Of a stretch of DNA of 64,000 nt, positions 22,209-32,030 are shown one piece after another. Source of the DNA: Pyricularia pennisetigena. Its lineage: Eukaryota; Ascomycota; Sordariomycetes; Magnaporthales; Pyriculariaceae. The stretch's first letter is position 1. Each line of letters opens with the position of its first letter. The stretch lies in the NCBI RefSeq assembly GCF_004337985.1, contig NW_021940918.1:3503014-3567013 (forward strand). The letters are read 5' to 3'. The position numbers and the translations under genes were made by a program. The notes beneath the pieces are model-generated. The model was given only the letters and a program-made list of their open reading frames with translations. It made no database searches and was not told where the DNA came from.

Positions 22209-23969
22209 TCAACACATGGTCTCGCCCGACGAGCCCGGCTTGTCCCTGCGCTGCTCCTCGAGGTCGTAGTCGTCGTCGGGCACCTCGGTGCGGCTGGTCC
22301 CGAGCCGGCTGCCGTCCTTGAGCTCGCGCTCGACGAAGCCAAAGTCCTTGTTGCAGTACCTGCTGACGACGCGCACGACGGTCGGGACCTTGGACGGCTT
22401 GAGGAAGGCGCTGCCGTGGTCCTCGCCCGGCAGCCAGACGAGCTCGATGGGGCGGGAGCCGTTCCACCACTTCTCCGACGCGGCAAACGTCGCCAGGTCC
22501 ATGGGCGTCGCCTCGGCCGTGTCGTACTCGACGTAGCTCGCCACCGCCGCCGCGTCCACGATGCAGTCCCTCTCGCCGATGATGACCGTCGTGCGCCTCC
22601 CGCTCGTCGCCGCCGGGCGGGTCCCCGCCTCCGCGCCCGACACGGCCACCTCTCCCGACCCGACGCCGCCGGCCCCGTCCCCTTGCGCCGGCGACGAGTG
22701 CAGCAGCAGCTCGCGCCAGAGGATGTGGTCGCGCCACGAGAGGCGGCGGCCGAGCGTGTGGGCCAGGTTCGGGTCGCGCGCCACCATGTGCATCTCCCAG
22801 TGGTTGGCCATGAAGCGCTTGGGCTTGCGGCGCGTGAAGTTGTAGGCGACGTCGGGCAGGTGCAGCAGGAACGCGACGGGGTCGACCAGGACCAGGGAGC
22901 TGATCTTGGGCGCGACGTGCGGCGAGAGCAGCAGCGGCGTCGTCAGGAACGTGCCGTAGCTGTTGGCCACCAGCACCACGTCGTTGAAGGCCGGGCCCTG
23001 CTGCTCCAGGATCGCCGCGATGGACATGGTCATCTCGGCCGCGCTCGGCAGCGGCGGGCTGATGCGGGACGAGATGGGGAGGAGCTCGATGGCGATGACG
23101 CCCACGTCGCGTGGGATTGTGCGAAAGTAGTTGAGGTAAGGAAAGAGGCCGGCGCCGACGCCGTGGATGAAGAGGATGGGCCGCTGCGTCTTGGATTTGT
23201 GCGGCCGGCAAAAGTAGCTCATGTGGTCGCGCGCCGCCGATTCGTTCCAACCCAGCAGCCCCAGAGGTCGGAACGGGAAGATCTTGAAAAAGTTGGACAT
23301 CTTGGTCCGGTAGAAGCTGAAGCCGAGCATGTACATGCCGACGGTGGTCAGGATGTCGACGAACCCTATCATGGTGTAGTAAAACAGACTGCGGTGGTCC
23401 ATCAGCACTTCGTCAAAGCTGATCTTGATGGCCTCGCAGTCTCCTCTGCCCTTCTTGATCTCCCAGCCCAGCTTGGTCTCGGCCTGCATGATGTAGTGCT
23501 CCAGCTCCTCGTCGTCGTCGCCCGGCGGGCCCTCGCGGTCAAAGAGTCCCCAGAGCAGCCAGTCCTTGACGTTATCCCGTCGGACGTCGTCCAAATGAGC
23601 ATTCTGGCACCACTTCCGGATAAACGTCTCCATGTCCGGGATCAGAGAAAGACATTTCGAGAAGAAGGCCGCCCTCTCTTCCTGTGTGAGCGGTGGTGGT
23701 TTCAGCATAGCCCCGTTCGTTCGACGTTGTAGATGCTCCCTGTAGGGTAGGAACCAACAGAAATACCACAGCGTCTCGATTGCTCCGAGGCACTCTATTA
23801 CGATGGACACCGGGTGCGATATCCACCGTACTCCTCCTAATGCCGCCGCCGCGAGAAAGTATCCCACACATAATGCCCCAAAGTAGGTGAACAAGAAGGA
23901 CATGGACCGGATGAGTATCGTGTTTGCCCTGCCCGGGGTGGGCACCAGGCTCATTTCGGAGAACTTCAT
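22209..23969 (-). CDS. membrane-anchored alpha/beta hydrolase family protein
   Basis: A single exon encodes 586 residues. Two hydrophobic segments near residues 24-45 and 55-76 suggest an N-terminal membrane anchor, and another lies near 196-220. The alpha/beta hydrolase core begins at about 264: PILFIHGVGAG gives the HG oxyanion motif, VVLVANSYGTF gives the nucleophile elbow with Ser337, IIGERDCIVD offers the acid region and GEDHGSAF the late His. The elbow is A-N-S-Y-G rather than G-x-S-x-G. The C-terminal 60 residues are charged and low in complexity. Substrate unknown; an ER or lipid-droplet lipase/esterase role is only a guess. The extreme GC content gives a 438-codon antisense ORF, which is a shadow. 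Confidence 0.8.
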   Translation of the reverse strand: MKFSEMSLVPTPGRANTILIRSMSFLFTYFGALCVGYFLAAAALGGVRWISHPVSIVIECLGAIETLWYFCWFLPYREHLQRRTNGAMLKPPPLTQEERAAFFSKCLSLIPDMETFIRKWCQNAHLDDVRRDNVKDWLLWGLFDREGPPGDDDEELEHYIMQAETKLGWEIKKGRGDCEAIKISFDEVLMDHRSLFYYTMIGFVDILTTVGMYMLGFSFYRTKMSNFFKIFPFRPLGLLGWNESAARDHMSYFCRPHKSKTQRPILFIHGVGAGLFPYLNYFRTIPRDVGVIAIELLPISSRISPPLPSAAEMTMSIAAILEQQGPAFNDVVLVANSYGTFLTTPLLLSPHVAPKISSLVLVDPVAFLLHLPDVAYNFTRRKPKRFMANHWEMHMVARDPNLAHTLGRRLSWRDHILWRELLLHSSPAQGDGAGGVGSGEVAVSGAEAGTRPAATSGRRTTVIIGERDCIVDAAAVASYVEYDTAEATPMDLATFAASEKWWNGSRPIELVWLPGEDHGSAFLKPSKVPTVVRVVSRYCNKDFGFVERELKDGSRLGTSRTEVPDDDYDLEEQRRDKPGSSGETMC

Positions 23970-25269
23970 TCTGTGTCTTTTGTTACCAAGTTTTTTTTTT
24001 TCTTTTTTCTTTTCTTTTTTTTTCGTTAGAGCTGGACTCAGATTTTGGTTTCAAATGGCGTAGTTGCTGAGCCCTGTCGCTTGTATAGGCTGAAAAAAAA
24101 AGCCGTGATTTTGCGAGCCGCGTACGAGAGACAAGTATATAAGTGCCGCTTTCTTAAGCCTTTTGGGATATTATACTTGGGCAAACGCCTTGATTGACGA
24201 ATTTCCCGTACCGGCTCACTAAAGAATTTACTTGCTGTGACGAGCGGAGAAAGTAGCCGAAAAGGCCTCGGGAATATATATAAGAATCCTAATTCGAATT
24301 TGTGGCCTGGACCCCGTTGGCATGTGCTCGGATCGTTTCGCCTGCACTGCCAAAACTTTGCCCAAGTAAACCGTTCAGAAAAGTCTGTGTGTGAGCGAAG
24401 CGTCCTTGACGCAACAAGAGTCACTGAGTGCAAGCAAAAAAAGAAAAAAAAGAAAAGAAAAACAACCGAGATGTTCTCTTTCCTTCTCCACCCTCCCAAC
24501 CCGTCCCAACTTTGCCACATGATGTGTTGAAGCCGATAAACCTTGAAAATTCTTTCCGATTCTGTCATCGGACGTGGCCCTTTTTCCTGCTGTCGGATGC
24601 TTTAGTTCGAGCCGAATAGCACGACCACCATACAATACGTTGGTTGACTCGTCACCATGGCATCTACTGGCGGCTCTGCACATGGTTGGTCCCTGACCTT
24701 TGCCATCTTGGGTGGAACGTAACAAGAGCAATCGACTGAACATGGATATTTTCGTAGATGGCTGGCCCCGTTTCCTCCATGTTTGGTTGCCAATGGACTC
24801 GTCTTGAAACGAACACGAGCAAACTGCTGCTGCCTTGATCTGCACCAGTTCTGTCGGCAGCCGACCTAGTAAGGGAGAGCCAAAAATGTCCGCAGATTAT
24901 CAGTTGGCACAAGCGTCAAACGGCCAACTTGTTATTCCACGACAGTCTACTCAAATCAGTATGTTGCCTTCGCAACCTGTCCACGTTTGAGGCAAAACGT
25001 TGGCCCTTGACAGCTTGATATCCAAACAAAAAAAGAAAAAAAAAAAAAAAAAATCCCAAATCACTGGTGGCTGATCTATTTCTGGTTCTGGCTGCACACC
25101 ACAATGTCATCTCGATGCGCTTGCCCAAGATCGATCGGTGGATTTTTGTTGGGCCCCTCCCCAAGCCCTATATGTCGATCGAGCCTTGTCGAGTCAAGCA
25201 ACATTAACAATAACGATAAGAAACATGGCAGCAGCAGCCAAGCCGGCTTTCTACTCGACTTTGAACAAG
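23970..25269. other. intergenic spacer; possible orphan first exon at its right end
   Basis: T/C and A homopolymers lie at about 23990-24024, 24434-24462 and 25026-25052. A plus-strand ATG at 25225 in a good context (AAACATGGC) opens 18 codons that run into GTGAGT at 25279, inside the 3' end of the next minus gene. It is not called as a gene because no second exon is found. Other ORFs, including one of 156 codons, look random. Confidence 0.4.
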
Positions 25270-26013
25270 TCAAGGAAGGTGAGTGTTGTACCCCTCCTGT
25301 ATGAGTCTTTGCCCAGCCTCCCACACCTCATCGGGAATGTCCTGCGAGATCTGGAATCCCCTGGCGGGGTACTCTCGGATGCGCACTAGGTCCCCCACCA
25401 TTATGCTGATGACCATATCCCTGGGGTTGTCCTGGTCTGGATACTCCGCAAACGTCATCTGCGGGGACGTGACTGTAAACGCGGGCTGCTTCTGCTGTTG
25501 TTGTCGCTGCTGTAAACCTCCTCCTTCCGCCCCCTCCTCCCCCTCCACGTCCCCCGCCTTGGAGCAAGACCATTGCTTTACAAACGTGGCGTATGTCCGG
25601 CGCTCCATGTACGGCTTCTGGACCAGGATGAAGCTGCGCGGATCCAGACCCCGGTCGCGCAGCAACGCCCGCGTAAAGCGCACATTCTCCCCCGTGTTGG
25701 ACGAGCGGGGCTCGACGAGGATCCTGCCCGCCGGCACGCCCATGCGCCTGGCGACGGCGGCAAAGACTTCGGCCTCGGGCTCGGAGAAGCGCGCCTCGGT
25801 CAGTTTGCCGCTGCCGCCCGAGAATATGAGGATGCCGTCATCACCCGCAAAACCGTCGAGGAGGAGCTGCGCCGCCCGCTCGGCCACTCGCGTGTCCAGG
25901 CTGCAGAGGCAGAAGATGGCGTCTGCAGGCTGGTGCAGGGGCATGTTCATCCGATGGTAGTTGTAAATCATCTCTGCGTCGCTGTACGCGCGGTTTGCTT
26001 GCGCCGCCGCCAT
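25270..26013 (-). CDS. DUF218 (YdcF/SanA-like) domain protein
   Basis: A single open frame gives 247 residues from the Met that begins AAAQANRAYSDAEM. The frame is open for 28 more codons to a Met at 26097, so the start is uncertain. The domain shows as DAIFCLCSLDTRVAERAAQLL, ILIFSGGSGKLT, EAEVFAAVARRMGVPAGRIL and EPRSSNTGENVRFT. The SGG-G followed by E--S-NT-EN is the signature of DUF218 proteins. A Gln-rich insert (QQRQQQQKQ) lies before the C-terminus. Bacterial relatives are linked to envelope physiology, and fungal roles are undescribed to my knowledge. No signal peptide or membrane helix is seen, which differs from many bacterial SanA-type members. Confidence 0.8.
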   Translation of the reverse strand: MAAAQANRAYSDAEMIYNYHRMNMPLHQPADAIFCLCSLDTRVAERAAQLLLDGFAGDDGILIFSGGSGKLTEARFSEPEAEVFAAVARRMGVPAGRILVEPRSSNTGENVRFTRALLRDRGLDPRSFILVQKPYMERRTYATFVKQWSCSKAGDVEGEEGAEGGGLQQRQQQQKQPAFTVTSPQMTFAEYPDQDNPRDMVISIMVGDLVRIREYPARGFQISQDIPDEVWEAGQRLIQEGYNTHLP

Positions 26014-26558
26014 TGCTTTCTCGGTCTCTCTCTTCAATATATATGATACGTCTTGTGTGTGACCTTTAGAGCCCGGGGGAAGCTCCGATCCCAACAATCG
26101 TGAAAAGCTGGGGAAACCGTGTCAACGGGCTTGGGATAGCTCCAGTATCGTGAGCCAGTTGAATCCTGGTAACAAGCTCCATACCAAGACACTTCACGTG
26201 ATTTAACCGTTTCAAGGCTTATGCAGTAGATACCAATGATGCAGTTTGTAGCCGCCGGTGTATAAATTTGCATTGTCGTTGAACCTGTCATCCATACCGC
26301 CTTCCAGTTGAACAAATGCGGATTTTCTAGTAATGGCCTCAAAGGTGCCAGGGTAAGGCGTCTTTTTTTTTCTTCTTTTTTTTTTTCTTTCAAAAAAGAA
26401 ATTCAACTCCGCGTAAAATGCTGTACAAATAGGATTATAAAGAGTATACCGTTCCATAGGTTGTCGTCCTTGGCATCGCGTTGTAGTATCTGATTCCTCT
26501 TCAAAGTGGAGAGTTATACCAACACAGCCACTAGCCTTGTTATCAAACTTACGCACCC
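26014..26558. other. intergenic, no gene seen
   Basis: Spacer with a T/C-rich tract at about 26366-26392. No coding signal is seen. Confidence 0.45.
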
Positions 26559-27260
26559 TCACTTCGGTTTCGTCAATGAGATGAAGCTCAAGAATATGTT
26601 CCACGCAAAGCCCACGCAAGCCGCCACCAGCACGCGCAAGTCGACGGGCACAAAAGCAAAGTTGAGAATTGCTACCAGTGGCCAAACGTGCCACGCAGCC
26701 TTGATGATGTACCACGTCTTTTCCTTCCAGACATCGTACAGGGCGTCCATTGACGCGACACGGAAAACGTTGGTGATGACCAGGAAGATGGAAGTCGTGA
26801 AAAGGAGCCACACGGTCTGGTCCAGCACCAGCTTGTAGCAGACGTTGGGCCAATTTATCTTTGTCTGCGACGAGGCACTGCCCGTGCCGGGCGAAGGTGG
26901 TAGTTCAAGCGCCGCCGCTCGGGCGAGCGAGCTCTTTTCCGGATCGTCCGGGTCGTGACTATCGTGTGCAAGTCCACTAGCCGCCGGGGCAACAGCACGG
27001 GATGCCAGCGACGGATTCCCTGCCGTCGTCGTCTGGGTCGGAAAGTGATGTTCCAGGAGATGCTGCCAGGGAAAACCAAGGCTGGCGCTGATGAAGCCGT
27101 AGCAGGTGAACTCGGCAACACGTCCCCAGTCCATGCCCTTGTGGCCCATATCCCCCAGCTTCCAGGCAGTTGCGAGCTGGACGGTGATGTTGGCGGCCGC
27201 CTTGAGGAATGCAGCCTGCACCGCCGTGGTGATGAGGATTCGGGGACGTATTCGCAACAT
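26559..27260 (-). CDS. Mpv17/PMP22 family membrane protein
   Basis: An open frame of 233 residues starts at MLRIRPRILITTAVQAAFL. The N-terminal helix with TTAVQAAFLKAAANITVQ resembles the start of fungal Mpv17 relatives. The C-terminal part (DQTVWLLFTTSIFLVI, then WHVWPLVAILNFAFVPVDLRVLVAACVGFAWNIFLSF) fits the conserved W-xW-P--Q-xNF--VP---R------WN-fLS pattern of the family (PF04117). A Ser/Pro/Ala-rich stretch (about residues 75-120) is inserted before it. Members reside in peroxisomal or inner mitochondrial membranes. An upstream exon at 27346-27413 (22 codons from an ATG, donor GTACAT) could join in frame at 27264, so the true N-terminus may be longer. Confidence 0.8.
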   Translation of the reverse strand: MLRIRPRILITTAVQAAFLKAAANITVQLATAWKLGDMGHKGMDWGRVAEFTCYGFISASLGFPWQHLLEHHFPTQTTTAGNPSLASRAVAPAASGLAHDSHDPDDPEKSSLARAAALELPPSPGTGSASSQTKINWPNVCYKLVLDQTVWLLFTTSIFLVITNVFRVASMDALYDVWKEKTWYIIKAAWHVWPLVAILNFAFVPVDLRVLVAACVGFAWNIFLSFISLTKPK

Positions 27261-28052
27261 GGCCCTGGCGGTGGGTGCCACGTGAGGAGTCAACCAGCCA
27301 GCCAGCAGCAAGCAAGCAATGGGCTACTCTTGATTACCGATGTACCCGTCTAGCACTAGGCCGAGACCTCGAACCCAAGAATGAACACCGAAAGGGGTCC
27401 AAACGGCGCTCATGCGACACGCAACGCTACCTCAGTTGGCACGTGTCAGAAGGACGACAACAACGGGCTAGCCCATGCATCAGATAAGGTAGGTAAGAAG
27501 GTGGTGGAGAGTGGTGGTGAACAGTGTGAGAATGAATAGACGGAGATTTTGTTCGTCCAATCAGCCTCAGGTCATATTTAATGGTAACTTTGTTTATGTT
27601 TTCTTTTTCTTCTTTTCCAATAACAAAAAGGGTGTGTTTGGAGGGGGGGCAGGTTGGCGGCTTGTTTTGCAACCTGAACTGTCGTGCTGATGTTTTCCTT
27701 GTTGGGAGTTTGGCCATGTTTTGCGTCTTGGATCTCTGCGTTTCCACTCTGGCCTTTCAGCTGAAACAGTCAGATTGCAGTGGGGCTCGAGCAAAAGGGG
27801 GCTGAACGGGACGAACCGATTGGACGTACCTATCAGCCAGGTCATGTGAGCAAGTCCGTGCCGCTCATGGCTCGAATTGTCAATTTCTGAGAGTCGAATC
27901 GACGACCATCGTCCCTTCCTTCGCATGGAGACAAGCAAATGCTGTACTATAGCACGACATCAGCAGCAGTCAGCCGCAGTCAGCCAGCCTTAGGATCAGG
28001 CGTCCCAGGCCAGAAAACAAGACCCCGCAGTTTATCGATCGCATTTATCCAA
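27261..28052. other. intergenic, no gene seen
   Basis: Upstream region of the Mpv17-family gene (with the possible extra first exon) and 3' flank of the P450. Short ORFs only. Confidence 0.4.
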
Positions 28053-29949
28053 TCATGCGACGTCCTTCTTTCTCTCCAAAAATCGCACCTTGACCCCTGT
28101 CAGCATGGCCATAAAATAGTAGCATATCTCCTCATCGGGAGGTATTTTGCAAACTACTTCAAAGTCATGCACCAGCCTTGCGATCGTCTTGTATAGAATT
28201 ACCTCGGCGAGGTTCTTGCCCGGGCATGTGCGGGCACCCCCACCCCACGTCAGGTTGTATCGTTCCATGGACTTGGCTCTTTTGTCGTCAATAAGCCAGC
28301 GCCCCGGGCTGTATAGATCAGCGTCGGACCCAAAGATATCTTTGTTGCGGTGGAGAGATGCGGGATTGCACCCAACAGTTGTGCCTGCCGCAAGGAAGTC
28401 ATGTCCGATACGCACTCCGCCGTCAGGGACCCGACGAGGGAGCGCCATGCCAATTACGGGATACAAGCGCTGGGCCTCTTTGATAGCTGCCAAAGTAAGC
28501 GGCGTTCTCGGACTGCTATCCTTGGGACCCATATCATTCTCTGCGGCTCTGGATTTGATCAGCTCATCGGCCACTTGAGCTTGAATGTCGCGGTGGGTGC
28601 CGAGCATGGCCAGCACAGATGTCAGTGCCGAGGTTGTCGTCTCATGGCCTGCGCCGAAATTCGTGATGGCCATTCGATGGAGATATGTGCTGTTGAATTC
28701 CGGCCTTTCTTTGTGTAGCTGTACGAGGTCTGCCATTAGGTCCTTACGGACGTCTTTGCGGGGTTTTTCCCGAGACATGTTTACAAGACGAGGCTTGACT
28801 TTACGATGTACTGCCTGCAGGTGTTTTGTAAGTCACATAGGGTTCGCAGATGCTTTGTCGACCAGTGATAGGAGGAGGAACGGACTGGGAAAAAGTGTTT
28901 CAGGGTCTTGGGTGCCTTGAAGGTCAACCCCCACAAATTTGCAAATTGTCTCTCAAAAGACCTAGATAACACTCCAATAACTGTCGCAAGTGGGAAAAGC
29001 CTATATTCGACGTATGAGCAACTTGGTTCTTCCACAGACTGGGATGAACAAAACCTGTGCTGAGGTGATGGTCGATCACAAACTTACCCAAGAACTGTTT
29101 TGCGCTTCCAGCCGAGGTAGCTAAAGCTGCCAGACCCAAAATCCGACTTTGCCCGCAGGTAGCCTGGAGACCATGAAAGGACAATGGCACCAAGACATTC
29201 GACGGTGATTATGTGCATCCATTCCTTGAGATCAACCTCGGCTTCACCCAAAGTACGGATTTGAGCGACAACCTGGTCGAGTACATCGTCGATGACCGGC
29301 TCAAACTTGCGGAGGTTTGCGGGTTGGTAGACCTGACCGATCAGACGTCGTTGCAGACGATATCGGCGCATGTCTCTTTCCGACAAGAGGTCCAGGGTGT
29401 CTGGGAAGTGCGGTTGCAGTCGCCAGTCCACTTTTGGCTTTTGGAGAGCCGTGGATACTAGCAAGATCTAGTCAGCAGCTGTGTATTGCTTCCTTGTCGC
29501 GGTGACAATGTTGTTACTCACAGTAAAAATCCGATTTTTCAAACCCACTTCCCGCGCCTGCCAACATTTGATTTTCGTCAGGACCGAACTCGCAGTAAAC
29601 TTCACCCCCGTAATAAAGACATATGTCGCTGCTCACTGTAAACCTGCCTGAACCCTTCCTCCGAATCTAGCCATACCTCGTTTGGGCCTACGCGCACTAT
29701 AGGTCCGTACTGGCGATGCAAGGTTTTGCCCAGCTGGAGCATGCGCCCGCTGCAAACCTGACGGGCATACCACACATTGGACAAGGCAGCAAGACGAGGC
29801 CCTGGAATATGTGCTAATGGGTGAAGAAAAATCCTGTAAAAGGCGACAACTAAAACCAAAAGGGCTGGTGCAGCGGCAGCCACCAAAGACCAAAAGAAGG
29901 GCGTCACCAGCGACCCGGTGGGGTTGGTGTTTTGTAGATCCAAAGACAT
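28053..29949 (-). CDS. cytochrome P450, pisatin demethylase-like
   Basis: Five exons, in coding order 29637-29949, 29522-29557, 29088-29457, 28886-29000 and 28053-28814, give about 531 residues. Exon 2 is a 36-nt micro-exon encoding AGSGFEKSDFY, and intron 2 uses the acceptor CTTGCTAG to give SDFY-LSTALQKPKVDW. An N-terminal membrane helix is followed by HPLAHIPGPRLAALS. The I-helix AGHETTTS lies at 333-340, ExxR is EAQR at 391-394 and the haem motif is WGGGARTCPG with Cys475. Trp468 replaces the usual Phe. The set YGPIVRVGPNEVW and FPDTLDLLSERDM is typical of the pisatin-demethylase-like fungal group, which includes phytoalexin-detoxifying and secondary-metabolic enzymes. ER membrane location. 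Substrate unknown. Confidence 0.88.
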
Positions 29950-30510
29950 ATTTTGTCTTGGGAGATAGAAACAGGTACCGACAGTGGTCTCATAGATGCA
30001 ACCTACAAGCTCATTTGCATCGATAATGTTACTCGCAAAGATTGAATGGCGTTCAGCCAAAGAAGGGCTGCAGCTGTACAAGGTAGTAGCCGTGGTTAAG
30101 ATTACCAAACGAACGCTCTGTACATTACCCATGCAAGCCGCTGAAGAAATGTTACAGGTGGGGTTTATTGTTAAACTTGCTTTCTATATAGTATGGGCGC
30201 TGAACTCCACAGGGCAACTTGACCCCTCACAACCCTTCAAAAGTCAAAACCTCTAAAGCAATCAATGACAACATCAAGCAGACAAAGACAACCAGACAAA
30301 ACAAATCTATCGCTAAAACTTCAAACCCATCTAGATTGAATCAGGGTCTGCTTAAACAGCGCTCTGTCCCCTGCCAGAGCGGAGGGAGCGGCATTCGACA
30401 AAGCCACTCCTAACCATGGCCAAGTGGTTAAGGCTTTACCCAAACATGTCAGTCACGATTCGTGAGATATAACAGACAATAAAATGAGAGAAAAAGCACT
30501 GCAGGGAAAC
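29950..30510. other. intergenic with a tRNA A-box-like relic
   Basis: The P450 frame stays open upstream of the chosen Met to 30132, which could be an alternative start. At about 30413-30434 GGCCAAGTGGTTAAGGC resembles a tRNA D-arm, but no acceptor, anticodon or T arm can be matched. Confidence 0.35.
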
Positions 30511-31020
30511 TCACAGCTCGAGTATCATGAGCACTACAATGACCGCACCGACAGCGACACCATTGACGGAGCTACGCCCCTGCTCGTCCGCCGAAAGCTT
30601 GGCCTCCCGGTCCGTGTAGGAAGCCATGAAGCCGGCCGCGATGCCGAAGCCGAGGACGAGCCCGCCGTCCCAGCACATGCGGAATATTGGCGAGAAGCGG
30701 CTTTTGGCACCGACCAGATAGCCAAAATCCATCGAGTTGACGACAAAGGCGTTGATGGCCGGGCTGAGCGTGCAGCTGAGCCATTTTCCGTGGTCTGGGA
30801 GGTTGATGAAGGCAACGGCGCTGAGTACGATCAGAGTGATGTCGATGAAGGCTCCTACTATGCGCGAGGTGATGTATATCTTTCTCTGTGGGGCGTCTTG
30901 CGCATAGCAAGCGGTGATGTTGTTGTTGTTGCTGCTGCTGCAGTTGTTTGATGGAGTTGCGGTCTTGGCCATGTTCTCGTCGGCGGTAAGGCTGTGACGG
31001 GGAGGGGCGTTGTAAGACAT
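30511..31020 (-). CDS. small four-helix membrane protein, unknown
   Basis: An open frame of 169 residues encodes a short polar Asn/Ser-rich N-terminus and about four hydrophobic segments: around 55-75 (IVGAFIDITLIVLSAVAFI), 85-105, 118-137 (MCWDGGLVLGFGIAAGFM) and 152-168 (VNGVAVGAVIVVLMILEL). The layout is MARVEL-like, but I cannot assign the family. The stop codon is embedded in a consensus donor (CT-GTGAGT), so the real gene may continue. An acceptor about 83 nt further on would add some 28 residues in frame. It is transcribed away from the DUF1264 gene. Confidence 0.55.
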   Translation of the reverse strand: MSYNAPPRHSLTADENMAKTATPSNNCSSSNNNNITACYAQDAPQRKIYITSRIVGAFIDITLIVLSAVAFINLPDHGKWLSCTLSPAINAFVVNSMDFGYLVGAKSRFSPIFRMCWDGGLVLGFGIAAGFMASYTDREAKLSADEQGRSSVNGVAVGAVIVVLMILEL

Positions 31021-32030
31021 TTGATGTTTTGCTAGTTGCTGAAAATGTTGAAGCGGTTTGTTTGTTTGATCTCTACCCCAAGAATCACGGAATCAGAGAG
31101 TTGACTTTGATCTCCTTAAATATGTAGCGAGTCTATATATGCATCGATTTGATTATCTACATTATACCATAACGGGGCTGAGCTCCTTGGAGTCATCATT
31201 GCCGCTGATGCCAGCTTTGCCCAGCGCTGCGACGTGACAGGGTACGGCAGGCACATATTAGACTAACACAAGGCCATGCCAGAGCAGAGTGAGTGGTCAG
31301 ATTTTGGAATACTTGTTCTGATTTGCCTTGCCAAGCCACTGGCCGTGCTTACCTGGGAATTGGTTGATTATGGGTAGACACGACGCGAAATACGATCCGA
31401 AATACGCGTATCTGAAAGAGAGAGGAAAATGCCGGCTACTGTACCCTTCACTTGCTCAGCCACGCGAGGAATATTTTGGGTCGGTGAAGTAGGCAAGTTA
31501 GTATACTTGGGTCTGTGTTCTTAGTCGTCAAGAGTCTAACTTCTGACAGGCATTTTTTTTTTTTTCTTTTACCTGAAAGTGAATTCTCCTTTACTGAATA
31601 TTTCCACAAGTTTTTACCCACCTGTATATCATTCTTCTTCATTGGGCAGTTATAAAGTAAATTTTGAATTGATGTCTGATCGGTGCGAACTGTTGAACTG
31701 ATGCATGGTGCCTTTTCCATTCAATACTAACCAAACAGCAGACTCAAATAGATTGCCCCAAGAGGATAGTCTGCGCAGTCAAATGCAATTCATTCATTCG
31801 GATCATGCAATGTGAAGCTCAAGGGGAGAATATTCTTGGGCACCTATCTCCAAATATGTATGTTCAACAGATCATTATGATGTCATCCTCGTGGTGTGGT
31901 GAACTCACTCCTTTAGGCAATCAACGAGCATGGAGAAACGCAACAGGGAACTCCAAAACCTTCCTTGCTGCTCAAACAAACATAGGAACAGGGAAGCAAA
32001 TCTGCGAGAAAGCAATACCAAGTGTAAAAT
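31021..32030. other. divergent intergenic region
   Basis: Upstream region shared by the minus-strand membrane protein and the plus-strand DUF1264 gene. It has a T run at 31554-31566. ORFs of up to 90 codons lack support. Confidence 0.45.

Noticed and set aside
22416..23732. 438-codon plus-strand ORF
   Set aside because: It lies wholly antisense to the alpha/beta hydrolase gene, whose GC-rich codons leave other frames open. Its Arg/Val/Asp-rich composition has no family signal.
24375..24845. 156-codon minus-strand ORF
   Set aside because: It spans an A/T homopolymer and reads as random sequence with stray Cys and poly-Phe.
30413..30475. tRNA-like D-arm (GGCCAAGTGGTTAAGGC)
   Set aside because: No acceptor, anticodon or T arm can be paired. 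At most a relic.
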